From NCBI GenBank assembly GCA_946887295.1, contig CAMPKP010000014.1, forward strand, positions 1-39,075: 39,075 bases of DNA. The letters are read 5' to 3'. The stretch's first letter is position 1; each line of letters starts with the position of its first letter. The position numbers and the translations under genes were made by a program. The stretch comes from an uncultured Gemmatimonadota bacterium. Its GTDB lineage: Bacteria; Gemmatimonadota; Gemmatimonadetes; Gemmatimonadales; GWC2-71-9. The notes under the pieces are model-generated. The model did not search any database and was not told where the DNA came from. It saw only the letters and a list, made by a program, of their open reading frames with translations. Positions 16,401 through 26,746 of the stretch are shown piece by piece.

Positions 16401-19252
16401 CCGTCCTCCGCCCGGAAGCTGGCGATGTAGGAGCCGCCGGCCGGCGGGGTGAAGCTGCAGGAGCGCGGATCGCCCGCGCTGGTGACCGAGCATCGCGCCA
16501 CCGTGTCCGACACCCACTCGCCCACCAGCTCGGCGTATCCCGCCCGCTCGCGCCGCACCTGGTGCCATTCCCGGCGCACTACGACTCCCTGGATCTCGAC
16601 GCCCTTCACCCGCTCGCCGTCCGGCCGGACCGCGATGACCCCGACGCGCGCCGGCTTGCCCGCCGACCAGAAGTAGCTCTCACCCTCGGGCTTGACGCCG
16701 AGGTAGAAAGCCGCCGGATGCACCAGGACCGATGACGACGCCGAGACGGTCTGACGGCTCACGTCGGTGACCGTGACCTCCACCGTGGCGCGGGACGGCC
16801 GGCCGCGCTGGGTCTCGCCCAGCCGGAGTCGCAGCCCGAGCCTCCCGTCGGCATCGAGTGTATCGCTACCGCTGGCCGGGATCTGGACCGGAGCCTGGGG
16901 CTCCGACAGCTCCTCGTACCACCACCCGCTGTCGCCCAGGAAGAAGCCCTCGGTGCCGGGGATCTCCACCCCGCCATAGAGGAGCGACTCCTGGCGCAGC
17001 GTCCAGCGCACCGCAGCGCGGCCCATTGGCGCGCCGAAGAGGTAGCGCGCCTCGACGGCGGCTCCGAGGGAGTCCTGGGCGAAACGGGGGCCGCTGTCGG
17101 TGGCGACGTCCACCAGGAATTCCGGGGGCCGGTACTCGGCGACGCGATAGGTCGTTTCCGCGAGATCGGTCCAGCGACCGTCACGACGGAGCTGCGCGAC
17201 GATCCGATACTGCCCCAGCGCGGCGCCGGCCGGGACCTCGAAGCGCTGCTCGGCGGTCCCGAACGCCGAGAGGGCGACCGTGGTGTCGCGCAGCGTTCCC
17301 GTCTCGCCGGTCTCGTCGGCGCGGTCCTGAAAGAGCCAGCGCAGCGAGTCGCCGGGGCTCGGGCGCTCGAGGGCGCCGAGCGGGCCGGTGCGCACGATCG
17401 CCTTGGCGAAGAGCGGCTCACCGGGGCGGTAGATCCCGCGCTCGGTGAAGACCGCGGCCGCGGCCGGAAGCCGGTCGCTTCCCCAGGCCGACTGGACCTT
17501 GAAACGCCACGGACTCAGATCGGGGTCGTAGTCGCTTATGCCCAGCACCGCGCGGTCGTCGGCCAGAGTGGCCGAGACGTAGCCCTGGAAGCCCGACCAC
17601 CGCTGCTCGGAGTCCGTGGTATCGGGGGACTGGGGCGCGAACCGGTCGAGCCGCGCCAGACCGGTGGAGTCGGTGCGGGTGCGGGCGAGGACGCGCCCCC
17701 TCGCGTCGTGGAGCGTGACCGTGGCGCCGGGGCGAGGGCGCCCGTCTTCGGCACCCGTCACCCAGACGGCGGCGTCCTCCGCGCCTACGCGCGCGTGTAC
17801 GCCGAGGTCGCTGACCTGGACCAGCGCGATCGGCCGGTAGGTGCGGCTCGCCGAATCGAGTCGCGAGCTGGTGATCTGCACTGCCATCAGCGCCGGGCGC
17901 GACCCTTTGCCGGGAGCGGGCGGATCGAGCGGGATACCGTATACCCGCACCCGGTCCCGCTCCCCGCGCACGGCGATCCGGCGTCGGGTCGCGCTTGGAA
18001 GGAGCGCGGGCCAGAGCTCGCGCCAGTTCCACTCGCTCCGGGCGAGAAAGGCCGCCTCGAGCGAGTCGGGGATCGGCGCGACCAGCACCTCGAGCGTGTC
18101 CACGTTGACGAAGGTGAGCCCGAAGGTGTGCGCGCCGTGCCGCTCGACCAGCGCGCGTCCGGACGGATAGTCGATGGCCGGGGCGTATCCGGTCGTAGCC
18201 ATGGTGGCGACGGGGTTGCCGGAAAGGCTCTGGCCGAAGGCGTCCGTCAGCGAGCGGTCGGCCAGCACGGCGTATCCCCTGCGCGGCGCGAGCTCGGTCT
18301 CCAGCACCCAGTCGGCGCGCACGTCGGATGTGTCGGCGATCGTGAACGTCGTGGCGGGCCGCAGCGAGACCTTCCGGAGCACGTCGGCTCCACGCACCGG
18401 CGTGCTGAAGTGCAGGGTCAACGGTCCGGTGGGACAGACGGCGCCACCCCAGCTGCAGCGGGCGCCGACCAGACGGAAAGCTCCGTAGGTGGAGAGGGCC
18501 CAGCGCTCGGGCCTGGCGCGGCCCCGCTCGTCGAACGACGCGGGGACCACCAGGTGGCCCTCGCATCCCCGCGGGAGCGGCGACCGCGGCGCGAGGCGCA
18601 CCACCCGCCGAAGCGGATCGGCGGCGCGGTCGCGGTCCCATCCGCCGGCCTCGCGGAAATCCCAGCGGTCCTCCGCCGTGATCGGCCGCTGCTCGTCGAG
18701 CCGGAGCCTGACGACGCCCGGGGCGCGGCACAGCCGGTCGAGCTCCACATAGACCGAGCGGTTCACCACGGACGAGTCCACCGGCGCGTCCACCACCAGG
18801 TCGAACCGGGTCTCTGGAGTGAGATACCGACCCCGCTCGGACGGACCGACCGGCGACCCGGCGAGCACCCGCGATCCTCGCACCCGGAAGGAGTGGACGA
18901 ACGGCGCGGCGAGCCGGCTGCCGTCCATGGCCTCGAAGCGGTCGGAGACCGTGACGGTGAACGAGCGCCCGGCGGTGAGCGGCGCCGCGGGACGGAAGCG
19001 GAGCGTCACCGGATCCCGCCAGTCCACCGTCCCCGCGAGTGCCGGCTCGATACGGAAGATCGCCTTGGGATCGACCGTCCGATCGAGCGAGCCCGCTACC
19101 GGCCGGTCGAAGGTGATGGTGACAGCGGCGGTCGGGGCGGCGTCTTCCAAGGGGACCACCCGAAGGACCCGCAGCTCACGCGCGGGGTCGGCCACCAACA
19201 GCAGGCCTGCGGCGGCCAGCAGCTTGAGTGACGCCGTCTGTGCGGGGGTCAT
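13487..19252 (-). CDS. Bacterial alpha-2-macroglobulin with thioester (YfhM-like)
   Basis: A 1921-residue periplasmic protease trap. It starts with a hydrophobic signal or anchor (LKLLAAAGLLLVADPA, about residues 9-24), then tandem macroglobulin beta-domains. A Gly/Pro/Lys-rich stretch with EGEKGKRAPGGGGG is the likely bait region. Then comes the thioester motif CTEQ with Cys1407 in IYPYWCTEQ, an alpha-helical thioester domain, and a final receptor-binding-like domain ending GVFTVRAGGP. In such proteins cleavage of the bait triggers covalent capture of the protease. The E. coli YfhM form is a lipoprotein, but here there is no lipobox cysteine, so it may be free in the periplasm or held by an uncleaved helix. 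ATG at 19252 is preferred because the signal follows at once; upstream in-frame codons to 19417 look non-coding. It overlaps pbpC by 4 nt. Confidence 0.95.
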   Translation of the reverse strand: MTPAQTASLKLLAAAGLLLVADPARELRVLRVVPLEDAAPTAAVTITFDRPVAGSLDRTVDPKAIFRIEPALAGTVDWRDPVTLRFRPAAPLTAGRSFTVTVSDRFEAMDGSRLAAPFVHSFRVRGSRVLAGSPVGPSERGRYLTPETRFDLVVDAPVDSSVVNRSVYVELDRLCRAPGVVRLRLDEQRPITAEDRWDFREAGGWDRDRAADPLRRVVRLAPRSPLPRGCEGHLVVPASFDERGRARPERWALSTYGAFRLVGARCSWGGAVCPTGPLTLHFSTPVRGADVLRKVSLRPATTFTIADTSDVRADWVLETELAPRRGYAVLADRSLTDAFGQSLSGNPVATMATTGYAPAIDYPSGRALVERHGAHTFGLTFVNVDTLEVLVAPIPDSLEAAFLARSEWNWRELWPALLPSATRRRIAVRGERDRVRVYGIPLDPPAPGKGSRPALMAVQITSSRLDSASRTYRPIALVQVSDLGVHARVGAEDAAVWVTGAEDGRPRPGATVTLHDARGRVLARTRTDSTGLARLDRFAPQSPDTTDSEQRWSGFQGYVSATLADDRAVLGISDYDPDLSPWRFKVQSAWGSDRLPAAAAVFTERGIYRPGEPLFAKAIVRTGPLGALERPSPGDSLRWLFQDRADETGETGTLRDTTVALSAFGTAEQRFEVPAGAALGQYRIVAQLRRDGRWTDLAETTYRVAEYRPPEFLVDVATDSGPRFAQDSLGAAVEARYLFGAPMGRAAVRWTLRQESLLYGGVEIPGTEGFFLGDSGWWYEELSEPQAPVQIPASGSDTLDADGRLGLRLRLGETQRGRPSRATVEVTVTDVSRQTVSASSSVLVHPAAFYLGVKPEGESYFWSAGKPARVGVIAVRPDGERVKGVEIQGVVVRREWHQVRRERAGYAELVGEWVSDTVARCSVTSAGDPRSCSFTPPAGGSYIASFRAEDGAGRPVTTSVYRWAVGSDWVPWNDESQFKMDVVPDRTRYAVGDTATILFASPFTGAEAWITVEREGLIEQRRLRIASGTTTLSLPITEAMAPNVFVSIVVARGRSAPPGPLDDPGRPTVRVGYAELRVTPERKRLAVRVAPLAAEYRPGDTARIAIAVRDQAGAGQRSEVALWAVDEGVLSLTGYATPDPLDLLYRPRGLGMRLASTLTTVTPQVPEGEKGKRAPGGGGGTDAADILRSRFQTTAFFLGSLVTNARGTGVASARLPDNLTTFRVMAVAVTAGDRYGSGQSSLLVTRPLVARPALPRFLRDGDRFAAGVVVNRRDGGKAEATVEARASGARLEGRRTRKVALEQGRGREVRFDFLAGAGDSLSQAAFRFSARSGRDADAVALTLPVRPSHHPRSLTVAGVLHDTATAELVLPDGVDPARSTLRLSLGTSPLAMIRGAAERLRIYPYWCTEQITSAAEPLLALYRAGPELGADSAVAWQARRDLERVIATLARRQRPDGGIGFWSAGDWTTPWLSAYAGAVLLEAKGAGFAVDDSVLARLGGYLQRSLVERGPITAPVAAWYDSSHVRLSDRVMAVDYLSRAGLRDRPAENELLRLQAQLAWEDRVRLALVLSRGGDRSAALRLLEPAWRAVKVEGRAATLPKATRRDFYFFSPVRPMAWLLGATLAVNPSHPLVGPMVETLVQQGRGADWYWNTQDLGTAVSALAQFQRQQKAGAARGIRVASGRRAVFEIASLGPASEKSVSLERLLGGGPGGRKLRLTLTAGDTARSAAPVFYFLTATVAPERAPVRPEESGIQVERWYESFESGRPLTEVAEGELVRVRLRLTVPSERHFVILDDALPAGLEAVDLSLRTVGGVAGPGAADSASVEPTGEPGDQSGPLWVYGSWDAGWWSPFDHREMRDDRVVFAATRLWPGSYTATYLARATTPGTFVRPPAHAEEMYNPAVFGESDGGVFTVRAGGP

Positions 19253-19368
19253 CCAACGAAGATAGTGTAGATATTTCCGCCGGCTTTTCCTTATATTGTG
19301 GCTCGCGTGCCAGGTTTGTTCCATTCTGCAAAGATGAGCAGCGCCGAATGTCCCACAGAGGAGGCATG
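19253..19368. promoter_or_regulatory. AT-rich divergent promoter region
   Basis: The 116 nt between the divergent alpha-2-macroglobulin and ompA-like genes are far more AT-rich than their surroundings, with TTATATTG at 19291-19298 and ATATTT at 19271-19276. Promoters for both genes must lie here. I cannot pair convincing -35 and -10 boxes for either direction: TATATT (19292-19297) is the best -10 for the plus strand and TACACT the best for the minus strand. The ompA ribosome site AGAGGAGG is at 19357-19364. Confidence 0.45.
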
Positions 19369-20739
19369 ATGCGCAGGTTCGTTCTCGCCCTGGCGGTGGC
19401 CGGCTTGGCTGCCGCACCCGAAGCTCAGGCTCAACGTGCAGGCACCTTCGAGGTGGGACTCTTCCCCACGATCGCCTATTTCGACAAGTCCCTGCACCTG
19501 GATCAGGCCAAGGCCGGTCCGGGGGCGAGAATCGGCTACTTCCTCACGGATCGCCTCGCCATCGAGGCCGAGGGGTCCTGGGTACCGACCAACGGACAGA
19601 ACCAGATCGACGTGAAGTACATGCCGTTGCACGCGCGGCTGGTGCTCAACTTCCCGGCCAGCGAGCACGTCGGCGTGCTCATCGGCGGCGGCTACGCCCA
19701 CAGCCGGATCCGCGAGGGACTGCGCTTCTCCGACCACGGCGTCACCGGCAACGCGGGCGTACGGCTCGGTCTGGGCGACGTGACCTCCATCCGTATCGAC
19801 ACCTACGTGGACTACATCCCGTCGCCGGACAACGGAGTGGGTGACAACTGGAACTGGGGTATTCAGCCCGGGCTCAGCTTCATGCTCGGCGGGCGCTCGG
19901 CCGGCCCCCGCGACCGCGACAGCGACGGCGTGCCGGACGACGTGGACCAGTGCAGGAAGACTCCGGCGGGCGACCGGGTGGACGCGAAGGGCTGCACCGT
20001 GCAGGACGCGGACGGCGACGGCGTGTTCGACGACGCGGACGCCTGTGCCGATACGCCCGCGGGCGACAGGGTGGACGAAAAGGGCTGCTCCGTGCCCAAG
20101 GACGCCGATGGTGACGGCGTGGTCGACGGCTCGGACGCCTGCGCCGACACGCCGAAGGGCGACAAGGTGGACGAGAAGGGCTGCTCACTGCCGAAGGATG
20201 CCGACGGCGACGGGGTCAACGACGATGTCGATGCCTGCGCCGACACCCCGGCGGGCGAGCAGGTCGACGCCAAGGGCTGCCCCCTGCCCAAGGACGGCGA
20301 CGGTGACGGCGTGAACGACCAGGCCGACCGCTGCCCCAGCACCCCGTCGGGCGTCGAGGTCGACGCCGAAGGGTGCCAGGTGCTCTTCCAGCCGACCAAG
20401 AAGACCCTGATTCTGGAGGGTGTGAACTTCGAGACCGGCAAGGCCACGCTGACGCCGGAGTCCGAGGCGATCCTCAACGGCGTCGCCGAGTCGCTGGTCG
20501 CCAACGACTCGATCCGGGTGCAGGTCACGGGTCACACAGACAACACCGGCAGCCTTGCGGTCAACCGGCGGTTGTCGCGAGCCCGTGCCGATGCGGTCAG
20601 ATCGTACCTCATCTCACGCGGTGTGGCCGAGGATCGCCTCACGGCCCGGGGATTCGGACCGGATCAGCCGGTCGCATCGAACAAGACCGCCGAAGGCCGG
20701 GCGCAGAACCGGCGCGTGGAGCTGATGAGACTGAACTGA
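19369..20739 (+). CDS. OmpA-family outer membrane protein with TSP3 calcium repeats
   Basis: A 456-residue envelope protein. A signal peptide ends near AQAQR. Residues ~25-175 form an eight-strand-type beta-barrel (alternating stretches such as RIGYFLTDRLAIEAEGSW, HARLVLNF). Residues 182-336 hold five thrombospondin type-3 repeats of about 32 residues, each DxDxDGxxDxxDxC...TPxGxxVDxxGC. The C-terminal OmpA peptidoglycan-binding domain has VTGHTDNTGS and LSRARADAVRSYLISRGV, including the Asp and Arg used for diaminopimelate binding. It links outer membrane to cell wall; the repeats probably bind Ca2+. ATG 19369 is 4 nt after AGAGGAGG, and ATG 19366 just before is too close. It is monocistronic, ending in a long hairpin. 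Confidence 0.92.
   Translation: MRRFVLALAVAGLAAAPEAQAQRAGTFEVGLFPTIAYFDKSLHLDQAKAGPGARIGYFLTDRLAIEAEGSWVPTNGQNQIDVKYMPLHARLVLNFPASEHVGVLIGGGYAHSRIREGLRFSDHGVTGNAGVRLGLGDVTSIRIDTYVDYIPSPDNGVGDNWNWGIQPGLSFMLGGRSAGPRDRDSDGVPDDVDQCRKTPAGDRVDAKGCTVQDADGDGVFDDADACADTPAGDRVDEKGCSVPKDADGDGVVDGSDACADTPKGDKVDEKGCSLPKDADGDGVNDDVDACADTPAGEQVDAKGCPLPKDGDGDGVNDQADRCPSTPSGVEVDAEGCQVLFQPTKKTLILEGVNFETGKATLTPESEAILNGVAESLVANDSIRVQVTGHTDNTGSLAVNRRLSRARADAVRSYLISRGVAEDRLTARGFGPDQPVASNKTAEGRAQNRRVELMRLN
19912..20376 (+). repeat. Five TSP3 repeats encoded in tandem (about 96 nt each)
   Basis: Within the OmpA-like gene, five units of 28-32 codons repeat the DADGDGVxDDxDACADTPxGDxVDxKGC pattern. Units 2 to 4 are the most alike. 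Each carries the Asp ladder and the Cys pair of calcium-binding TSP3 modules. High DNA similarity between units makes the copy number prone to change by slippage or recombination. Confidence 0.9.
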
Positions 20740-20756
20740 GCCCGGGAAGCAGGACA

Positions 20757-20814
20757 CGATAAAGCGCAAAAGGTGAAAAGGGTCGGCTTCCTTTTCACCT
20801 TTTGCGCTTCATCG
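20757..20814. terminator. Bidirectional terminator hairpin between ompA-like and AI-2E genes
   Basis: Arms 20762-20780 and 20791-20809 are a perfect 19-bp inverted repeat (core GCGCAAAAGGTGAAAAG), extended by a further 4 bp (CGAT/ATCG) after one mismatch. The loop is 10 nt. The A-rich and T-rich arm ends give T runs on both strands. It lies 17 nt after the OmpA-family stop and 23 nt after the permease stop, which converge on it. Confidence 0.85.
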
Positions 20815-20837
20815 TTCACGCTCTCACGTTCCCCGTA

Positions 20838-21908
20838 TCAAGGGGGCAGCGTCCCTCCGGGCGTGAATCGCCGCTGGACCGCGGCCAGCTGCTCCGGCGA
20901 GACCTCGACGTCGGCGTCCTCGCCCAGATACTCCAGCCGGTACATCCGGATCAGCTCGAAGAAGTACGAGATCGCCAGCGGCCCGATCAGAAGTCCCAGC
21001 AGCCCGAAGTACCTGAGGCCCATGAACGCGCCGATCACGGTGACGAAGGGGTGGATCTGGGCCCAGCGGCGGAACACCATCGGCCGGATGACGTTGTCCA
21101 CGTTGCCGACGACGACGATGCCCCAGATGGCCAGTCCGATCCCCGCGCCCCACCGGCCGTCCATCGCCAGGGCGGCGGCTCCCGGTCCCCACACCAGCCC
21201 GCTTCCCACCACTGGCAGAATGGCGAACACCACGGTCACAACGCCCCAGAAGAACGGGTTCGAGAGACCCACCACCCAGAACGCCAGGCCCACCAGGAGT
21301 CCCTGCACGCCCGCGGTGACGCCGGTCCCGACGATGGTGGAGACCGTGACGTCGCCGAACCGCCGGCGCAGGATCTCCGCGCTCGCCGCCGAGAACGGGA
21401 TGAACGGCCGGACCGTCCTCCACGTGGCGGCCGGCTCGACCAGCAGGTAATAGAGGCCGAAGAAGGCGATGGTGAGCTGGATGCCGGCTCGGGTCGCGGT
21501 GCCGATGAGTCCCAGCGCGCTGGTGCCGATGAAGGAGACGATCTGGGACCCGATCTGCTCCAGTTGGGCGCCGATCTGATAGGGACCGACGCGGATCCGG
21601 CTGATCCTGGCGAGGAGCGGGCTCCGGATCACCCCCGTGGCCATGTCCTGGGCCTCTGCGGCGACCAGGCCCACCAGCGACACGCCCGGGCCCAGAATCA
21701 GCACGAGGCCGAGCAGCACGACCAGGCCCGCCGCCACCCTGGCCGGCACCCAGCGGGTGAGCCATCGGTGGACCGGCGCCAGGATGACATAGAGGACTGG
21801 AGCACCGATGAGCCCGGTGCTGAACGGCCACAGGGCATAGAGCAGCGCGAGTCCGAGAACCACCACCAGCCAGACGGCGCGCTGCCTCTCCGTGTCCAGA
21901 AAAGGCAT
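20838..21908 (-). CDS. AI-2E family permease
   Basis: A 356-residue integral membrane protein with the AI-2E (UPF0118, YhhT/TqsA) layout. Two N-terminal helices (VWLVVVLGLALLYALWPF, then VAAGLVVLLGLVLILGPGVSLV) precede a long soluble insert and a C-terminal block of helices with FGLYYLL, GLSNPFFWGVVTVVFAILPVVG and the conserved-looking PxVFRRWAQIHPFVTVIGAFMGL. Family members have been linked to export of signalling molecules, Na+/H+ antiport and other solutes, so no substrate is assigned. ATG 21908 places the first helix near the start; an in-frame start at 21998 would add a basic, low-complexity extension and has no better ribosome site. It is divergent from the kinase cluster and convergent with the OmpA-like gene. 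Confidence 0.88.
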   Translation of the reverse strand: MPFLDTERQRAVWLVVVLGLALLYALWPFSTGLIGAPVLYVILAPVHRWLTRWVPARVAAGLVVLLGLVLILGPGVSLVGLVAAEAQDMATGVIRSPLLARISRIRVGPYQIGAQLEQIGSQIVSFIGTSALGLIGTATRAGIQLTIAFFGLYYLLVEPAATWRTVRPFIPFSAASAEILRRRFGDVTVSTIVGTGVTAGVQGLLVGLAFWVVGLSNPFFWGVVTVVFAILPVVGSGLVWGPGAAALAMDGRWGAGIGLAIWGIVVVGNVDNVIRPMVFRRWAQIHPFVTVIGAFMGLRYFGLLGLLIGPLAISYFFELIRMYRLEYLGEDADVEVSPEQLAAVQRRFTPGGTLPP

Positions 21909-22029
21909 CCGAAAAGAGTATGCCGCAAAGGCTTCCGCCGCCAGCGGCCGTCGGAGGTACGCTCTTGCCCCCGCCGCATCCGGCCGCGAGATTGGCAATC
22001 TCCCCCTTCGCCCTGGCAGGCCGACCGGT

Positions 22030-23549
<1,520 letters not shown>

Positions 23550-23574
<25 letters not shown>

Positions 23575-26222
23575 TCGCCGGCATCCCGCCGGAGCGACTC
23601 GCCCTCGCCGCCGCGGTGGCGGGGCTGCTGGCGATCCTGCTCCTGGTGCTGCTCGGAGTTCAGATCGGCAAGCGCCGCCGGGCGCAGCAGGCCGCGGCGG
23701 AGGCGCGAGGCCACCTCCGCACCGTGACCGCCTCGATGCGCGAGGGCGTGGTGGCCTACGACATGAAGCTCCAGCTCAACTTCGTGAACCCGGCCTTCGA
23801 GCGGCTCACCGGGTATCCCGAGGAGGATCTCCGCGACCAGGAATTCCTCCAGTACGTCCATCCCGACGACCGGCCCGCCCTCGCCGCCGAGTGGGAGCGG
23901 CTGGCGCAAGGCGGCTCGCTGCGCGACCAGGAGTACCGGGTGGTCACCCGCACCGGGCAGGAGCGCTGGTCCTCCAGCTCCTGGGAGCCGCTGCGCGACG
24001 ACACCGGACGCCAGATCGGCTACCTGGGCACCGAGTTCGACATCACCGAGCGCAAGCTGGCCGAGGAGGCCATGCGTCTCGACACCGAGCTGTTCCAGGC
24101 GATGATCGAGGTCCAGCAGGCGGTGGCCGCCGCCGGGCTCGACTCCCAGACGGTGATGCGGGTGATCGCGGATCGCGGCATGCGGCTCACCGGCGCGACC
24201 GGGGCCGTGATCGAGGTCATCGAAGGCGACGAGGTCGTCCCCCAGGTCCACATCGGCGCCAGCGCGCCCCGGCTCCGGCTGGCCGACAGTCTCTCCGGCC
24301 TCTGCGTGCGCACCGGCGAGCTGCAGCGCTCCGACGACGTGTTCACCGATCCCAACATCGGGCACGATGCCTATCGCGAGCTGGGCATCCGCTCGCTGCT
24401 CGCCGTTCCCCTGACGGACGAGCAGCGCATCCTCGGCGTGCTCAAGGTGGTCTCCAACCGGCCCAGTGCCTTCACCGACCGGGACGCCAAAGCGGTTCGG
24501 CTTCTGGGCGGGCTCATGGGCGCGGCGCTGGGTCACGCCGCCGCCTACGAGAGCCGGCAGCTGCGGCTGGAGGAGCGGACCCGCTCCCTTCAGGAGAGCG
24601 AGCAGCGCTTCAAGCAGCTGGTGGACGTCGCGCAGGAAGGGATCTGGGTGGCGGACGACCGCGGCGTGATCACCTATGTGAACCAGCGGATGGCCGAGCT
24701 GCTGGGCTACCAGAACGGCGCCATGCTGGGCCGCCGGGTGTACGACTTCATCGACCCCGCTTCCCGCGCGGGGGCACAGCGGACGCTGGCCCGCCCTTCC
24801 GCATCGGGCGCCCAGAGCCGCGATCTCCGCTTCCTGCGCCGGGACGGCGGCGAGCTGTGGGGACTGGTGTCGGCCAGCCCGATCGTGAGCCGCGACGGCG
24901 GGCTGATGGGCACGGTCGGCATGGTCACCGACATCACCGAGCGGCGGCAGGCGGAGGATCGCCTGCGGCGCTCGGCCGAGCGGCTGGCGATCCTCCATGA
25001 CATGGGCCAGGCGATCCTCGCCGCCCGCTCGCCGGCGGAGATCGGGCGCGCGGCCCTGGGCCGGATCCGGCGGATGGTGCCGTGCCAGCGATGCTCGATC
25101 GTCCTCTTCGATTTCATCAAGGGGCAGGCGCACCCCGTGGCCGGCTTCGCCGGCCCCGCCCCCATGTCCACCGCGCCGATCCCGCTCGACACGCTCTCGC
25201 CGGGCGAGGTGCTCCGCCGCGGTACGGTGCGCTACGTGGAAGACATCGCCACGATGGAGGCGCCCCCGCCGATCTTCCGCCAGCTCCTGGAGGACGGCCT
25301 GCACAGCGTGCTCTCGGTGCCGCTGCTGGCGGACGGCGAGGCCATCGGCGAGGTGAATCTCGGCTCCACCGACGTCGCCGCGTTCGAGTCGGAGCATCGG
25401 GACATCGCGCTCGAGGTCGCGGCCCCGCTCGCCATCGCCATCCAGCATGCCCGCCTGCGCGAGGAGCTGGCCCACAAGAGCACCGAGCTGGAGCGGCGCA
25501 TGGCCGAGCGAGGCGCCGCCCTGCGCGCGGCGACCGCCGAGCTGGAGACGCTGCTCTACTCCGTCTCCCACGACCTGCGCGCGCCGGTCCGGCACATCGG
25601 CGGGTTCGCCGAGCTGCTGCTCGAGGACGGAGGGTCCGGCCTCGACCCGGCGGTGCGCCACTACGCCACGCGCATCCGAGAGGGCGCCTCGCGCATGGGC
25701 GGGATGCTGGACGATCTGGTGCAGCTCAGCCGGCTCGGCCGGCAGGACATGCTCCGCCGGCCCGTGGATTTCAACACGCTGGTCGAGGACGTGGTGAGCC
25801 TGATCCAGTCCGAGAGCGAGGACCGGGTGATCGACTGGGTCATCGAGCCGCTGCCGATGCTGGAGTGCGACCCGGCGCTCGCCAAGGTCGCGATGGTGAA
25901 CCTCGTCTCCAACGCGGTGAAGTTCACCCGCACCCGCGGCCGCGCGACCATCCGGATCAGACCGGTGCGGGCCGACGAACAGGACGGGATCGCGGTCCAG
26001 GACAACGGAGTGGGCTTCAAGATGGCGTACGCCGGGAAGCTTTTCGGCCTCTTCCAGCGGCTGCACCGCTCGGACGAGTTCGAGGGCAGCGGCGCGGGCC
26101 TCACCTTCGTGCAGCGCATCGCGCAGCGGCACGGAGGCAGGGTCTGGGCCGAGTCGGAGCTGGACGAGGGCGCGACCTTCTACATCACCTTCGGCGGTCC
26201 CGACGTGCGCCATGCTTCCTGA
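23550..26222 (+). CDS. Membrane-anchored PAS/GAF/PAS/GAF histidine kinase
   Basis: An 890-residue sensor kinase. One membrane helix (about 14-37, LALAAAVAGLLAILLLVLLG) is followed by a basic stop-transfer segment. Then come PAS (~50-165), GAF (~180-330), PAS (~350-470), GAF (~480-630), a short coiled coil, HisKA with the phospho-acceptor in SVSHDLRAPVRHIGGF, and HATPase with N box NLVSNAVKF, G1 DNGVGF and G2 FEGSGAGLTFVQRIAQRHGG. The catalytic boxes are intact. The kinase core resembles bacteriophytochrome-type kinases, but I see no bilin-binding context in the GAF domains, so the ligand is unknown. ATG 23550 has GAGGA 9 nt upstream and overlaps the hybrid kinase by 25 nt. It overlaps the response regulator by 11 nt. 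Confidence 0.92.
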
Positions 26223-26670
26223 CGAGACCGATGTCCTCCTGGTGCAGGACAATCCGCTCGAGGTGGAGCTCACCCTGCGGCCCCTGCGCGACCTCGATCC
26301 GGCCTGCCGCATCGGCGTGGCCCGGGACGGTGAGGAGGCCCTCGACTACCTGCTGGGCCGCGGCGCCTTTCGCCACCGCCTCGGGGCCGCCCCGCCCCGG
26401 CTCGTGCTGCTCGATCTCAAGCTGCCGCGGGTGGACGGCGTCGAGGTGCTGCGCGCCCTGCGCTCCAGCCCCCGGGCCAGCGCCGCACCCGTCGTGATGC
26501 TGGTGCCCTCGGCCGAGCCGCGGGAGCTGGCCCAGTGCTACCAGGTCGGAGCCAACAGCTGCGTCCAGAAGCCGGTAGATTTCGGCGTCTTCTATCAGAC
26601 CATTCAGATGGTGGGGAGATACTGGCTGGGTCAGAACCTGACGCCGCCGCTGGCAGGGGCGCAGCGCTGA
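26212..26670 (+). CDS. Single-domain response regulator (Rcp1-like)
   Basis: A 152-residue stand-alone receiver with no output domain. The phospho-acceptor is Asp68 in LVLLDLKLPRVDG and the switch Lys is Lys120 in CVQKPVDF. The acidic pocket is altered: the usual ED pair of VLLVEDN is Gln12-Asp13 here, and the Thr/Ser of strand 4 is replaced in VVMLVPSAEP. It resembles the Rcp1 class that pairs with phytochrome-like kinases. Its start lies 11 nt inside the kinase gene, so it is surely the partner of that kinase. Signal output must pass through another protein, possibly the receiver or histidine of the hybrid kinase. Confidence 0.92.
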   Translation: MLPDETDVLLVQDNPLEVELTLRPLRDLDPACRIGVARDGEEALDYLLGRGAFRHRLGAAPPRLVLLDLKLPRVDGVEVLRALRSSPRASAAPVVMLVPSAEPRELAQCYQVGANSCVQKPVDFGVFYQTIQMVGRYWLGQNLTPPLAGAQR

Positions 26671-26746
26671 CACTTTCGACCCCCTCCCGCCGTCCTGCTG
26701 TTCCAATCACCGGCAATGCAGACCCGACCACCACAGGACCCCATCC

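Noticed and set aside
13163..16735. A 1190-codon open frame on the plus strand opposite the alpha-2-macroglobulin gene
   Set aside because: High GC leaves antisense frames open. The translation is Arg/His/Gly-rich with no domain, while the minus strand encodes clear alpha-2-macroglobulin motifs.
19301..19320. Sigma-54 promoter suggested by TGGCACG on the minus strand
   Set aside because: The -12 TTGC element is not at the required spacing (the sequence there is CCACA).
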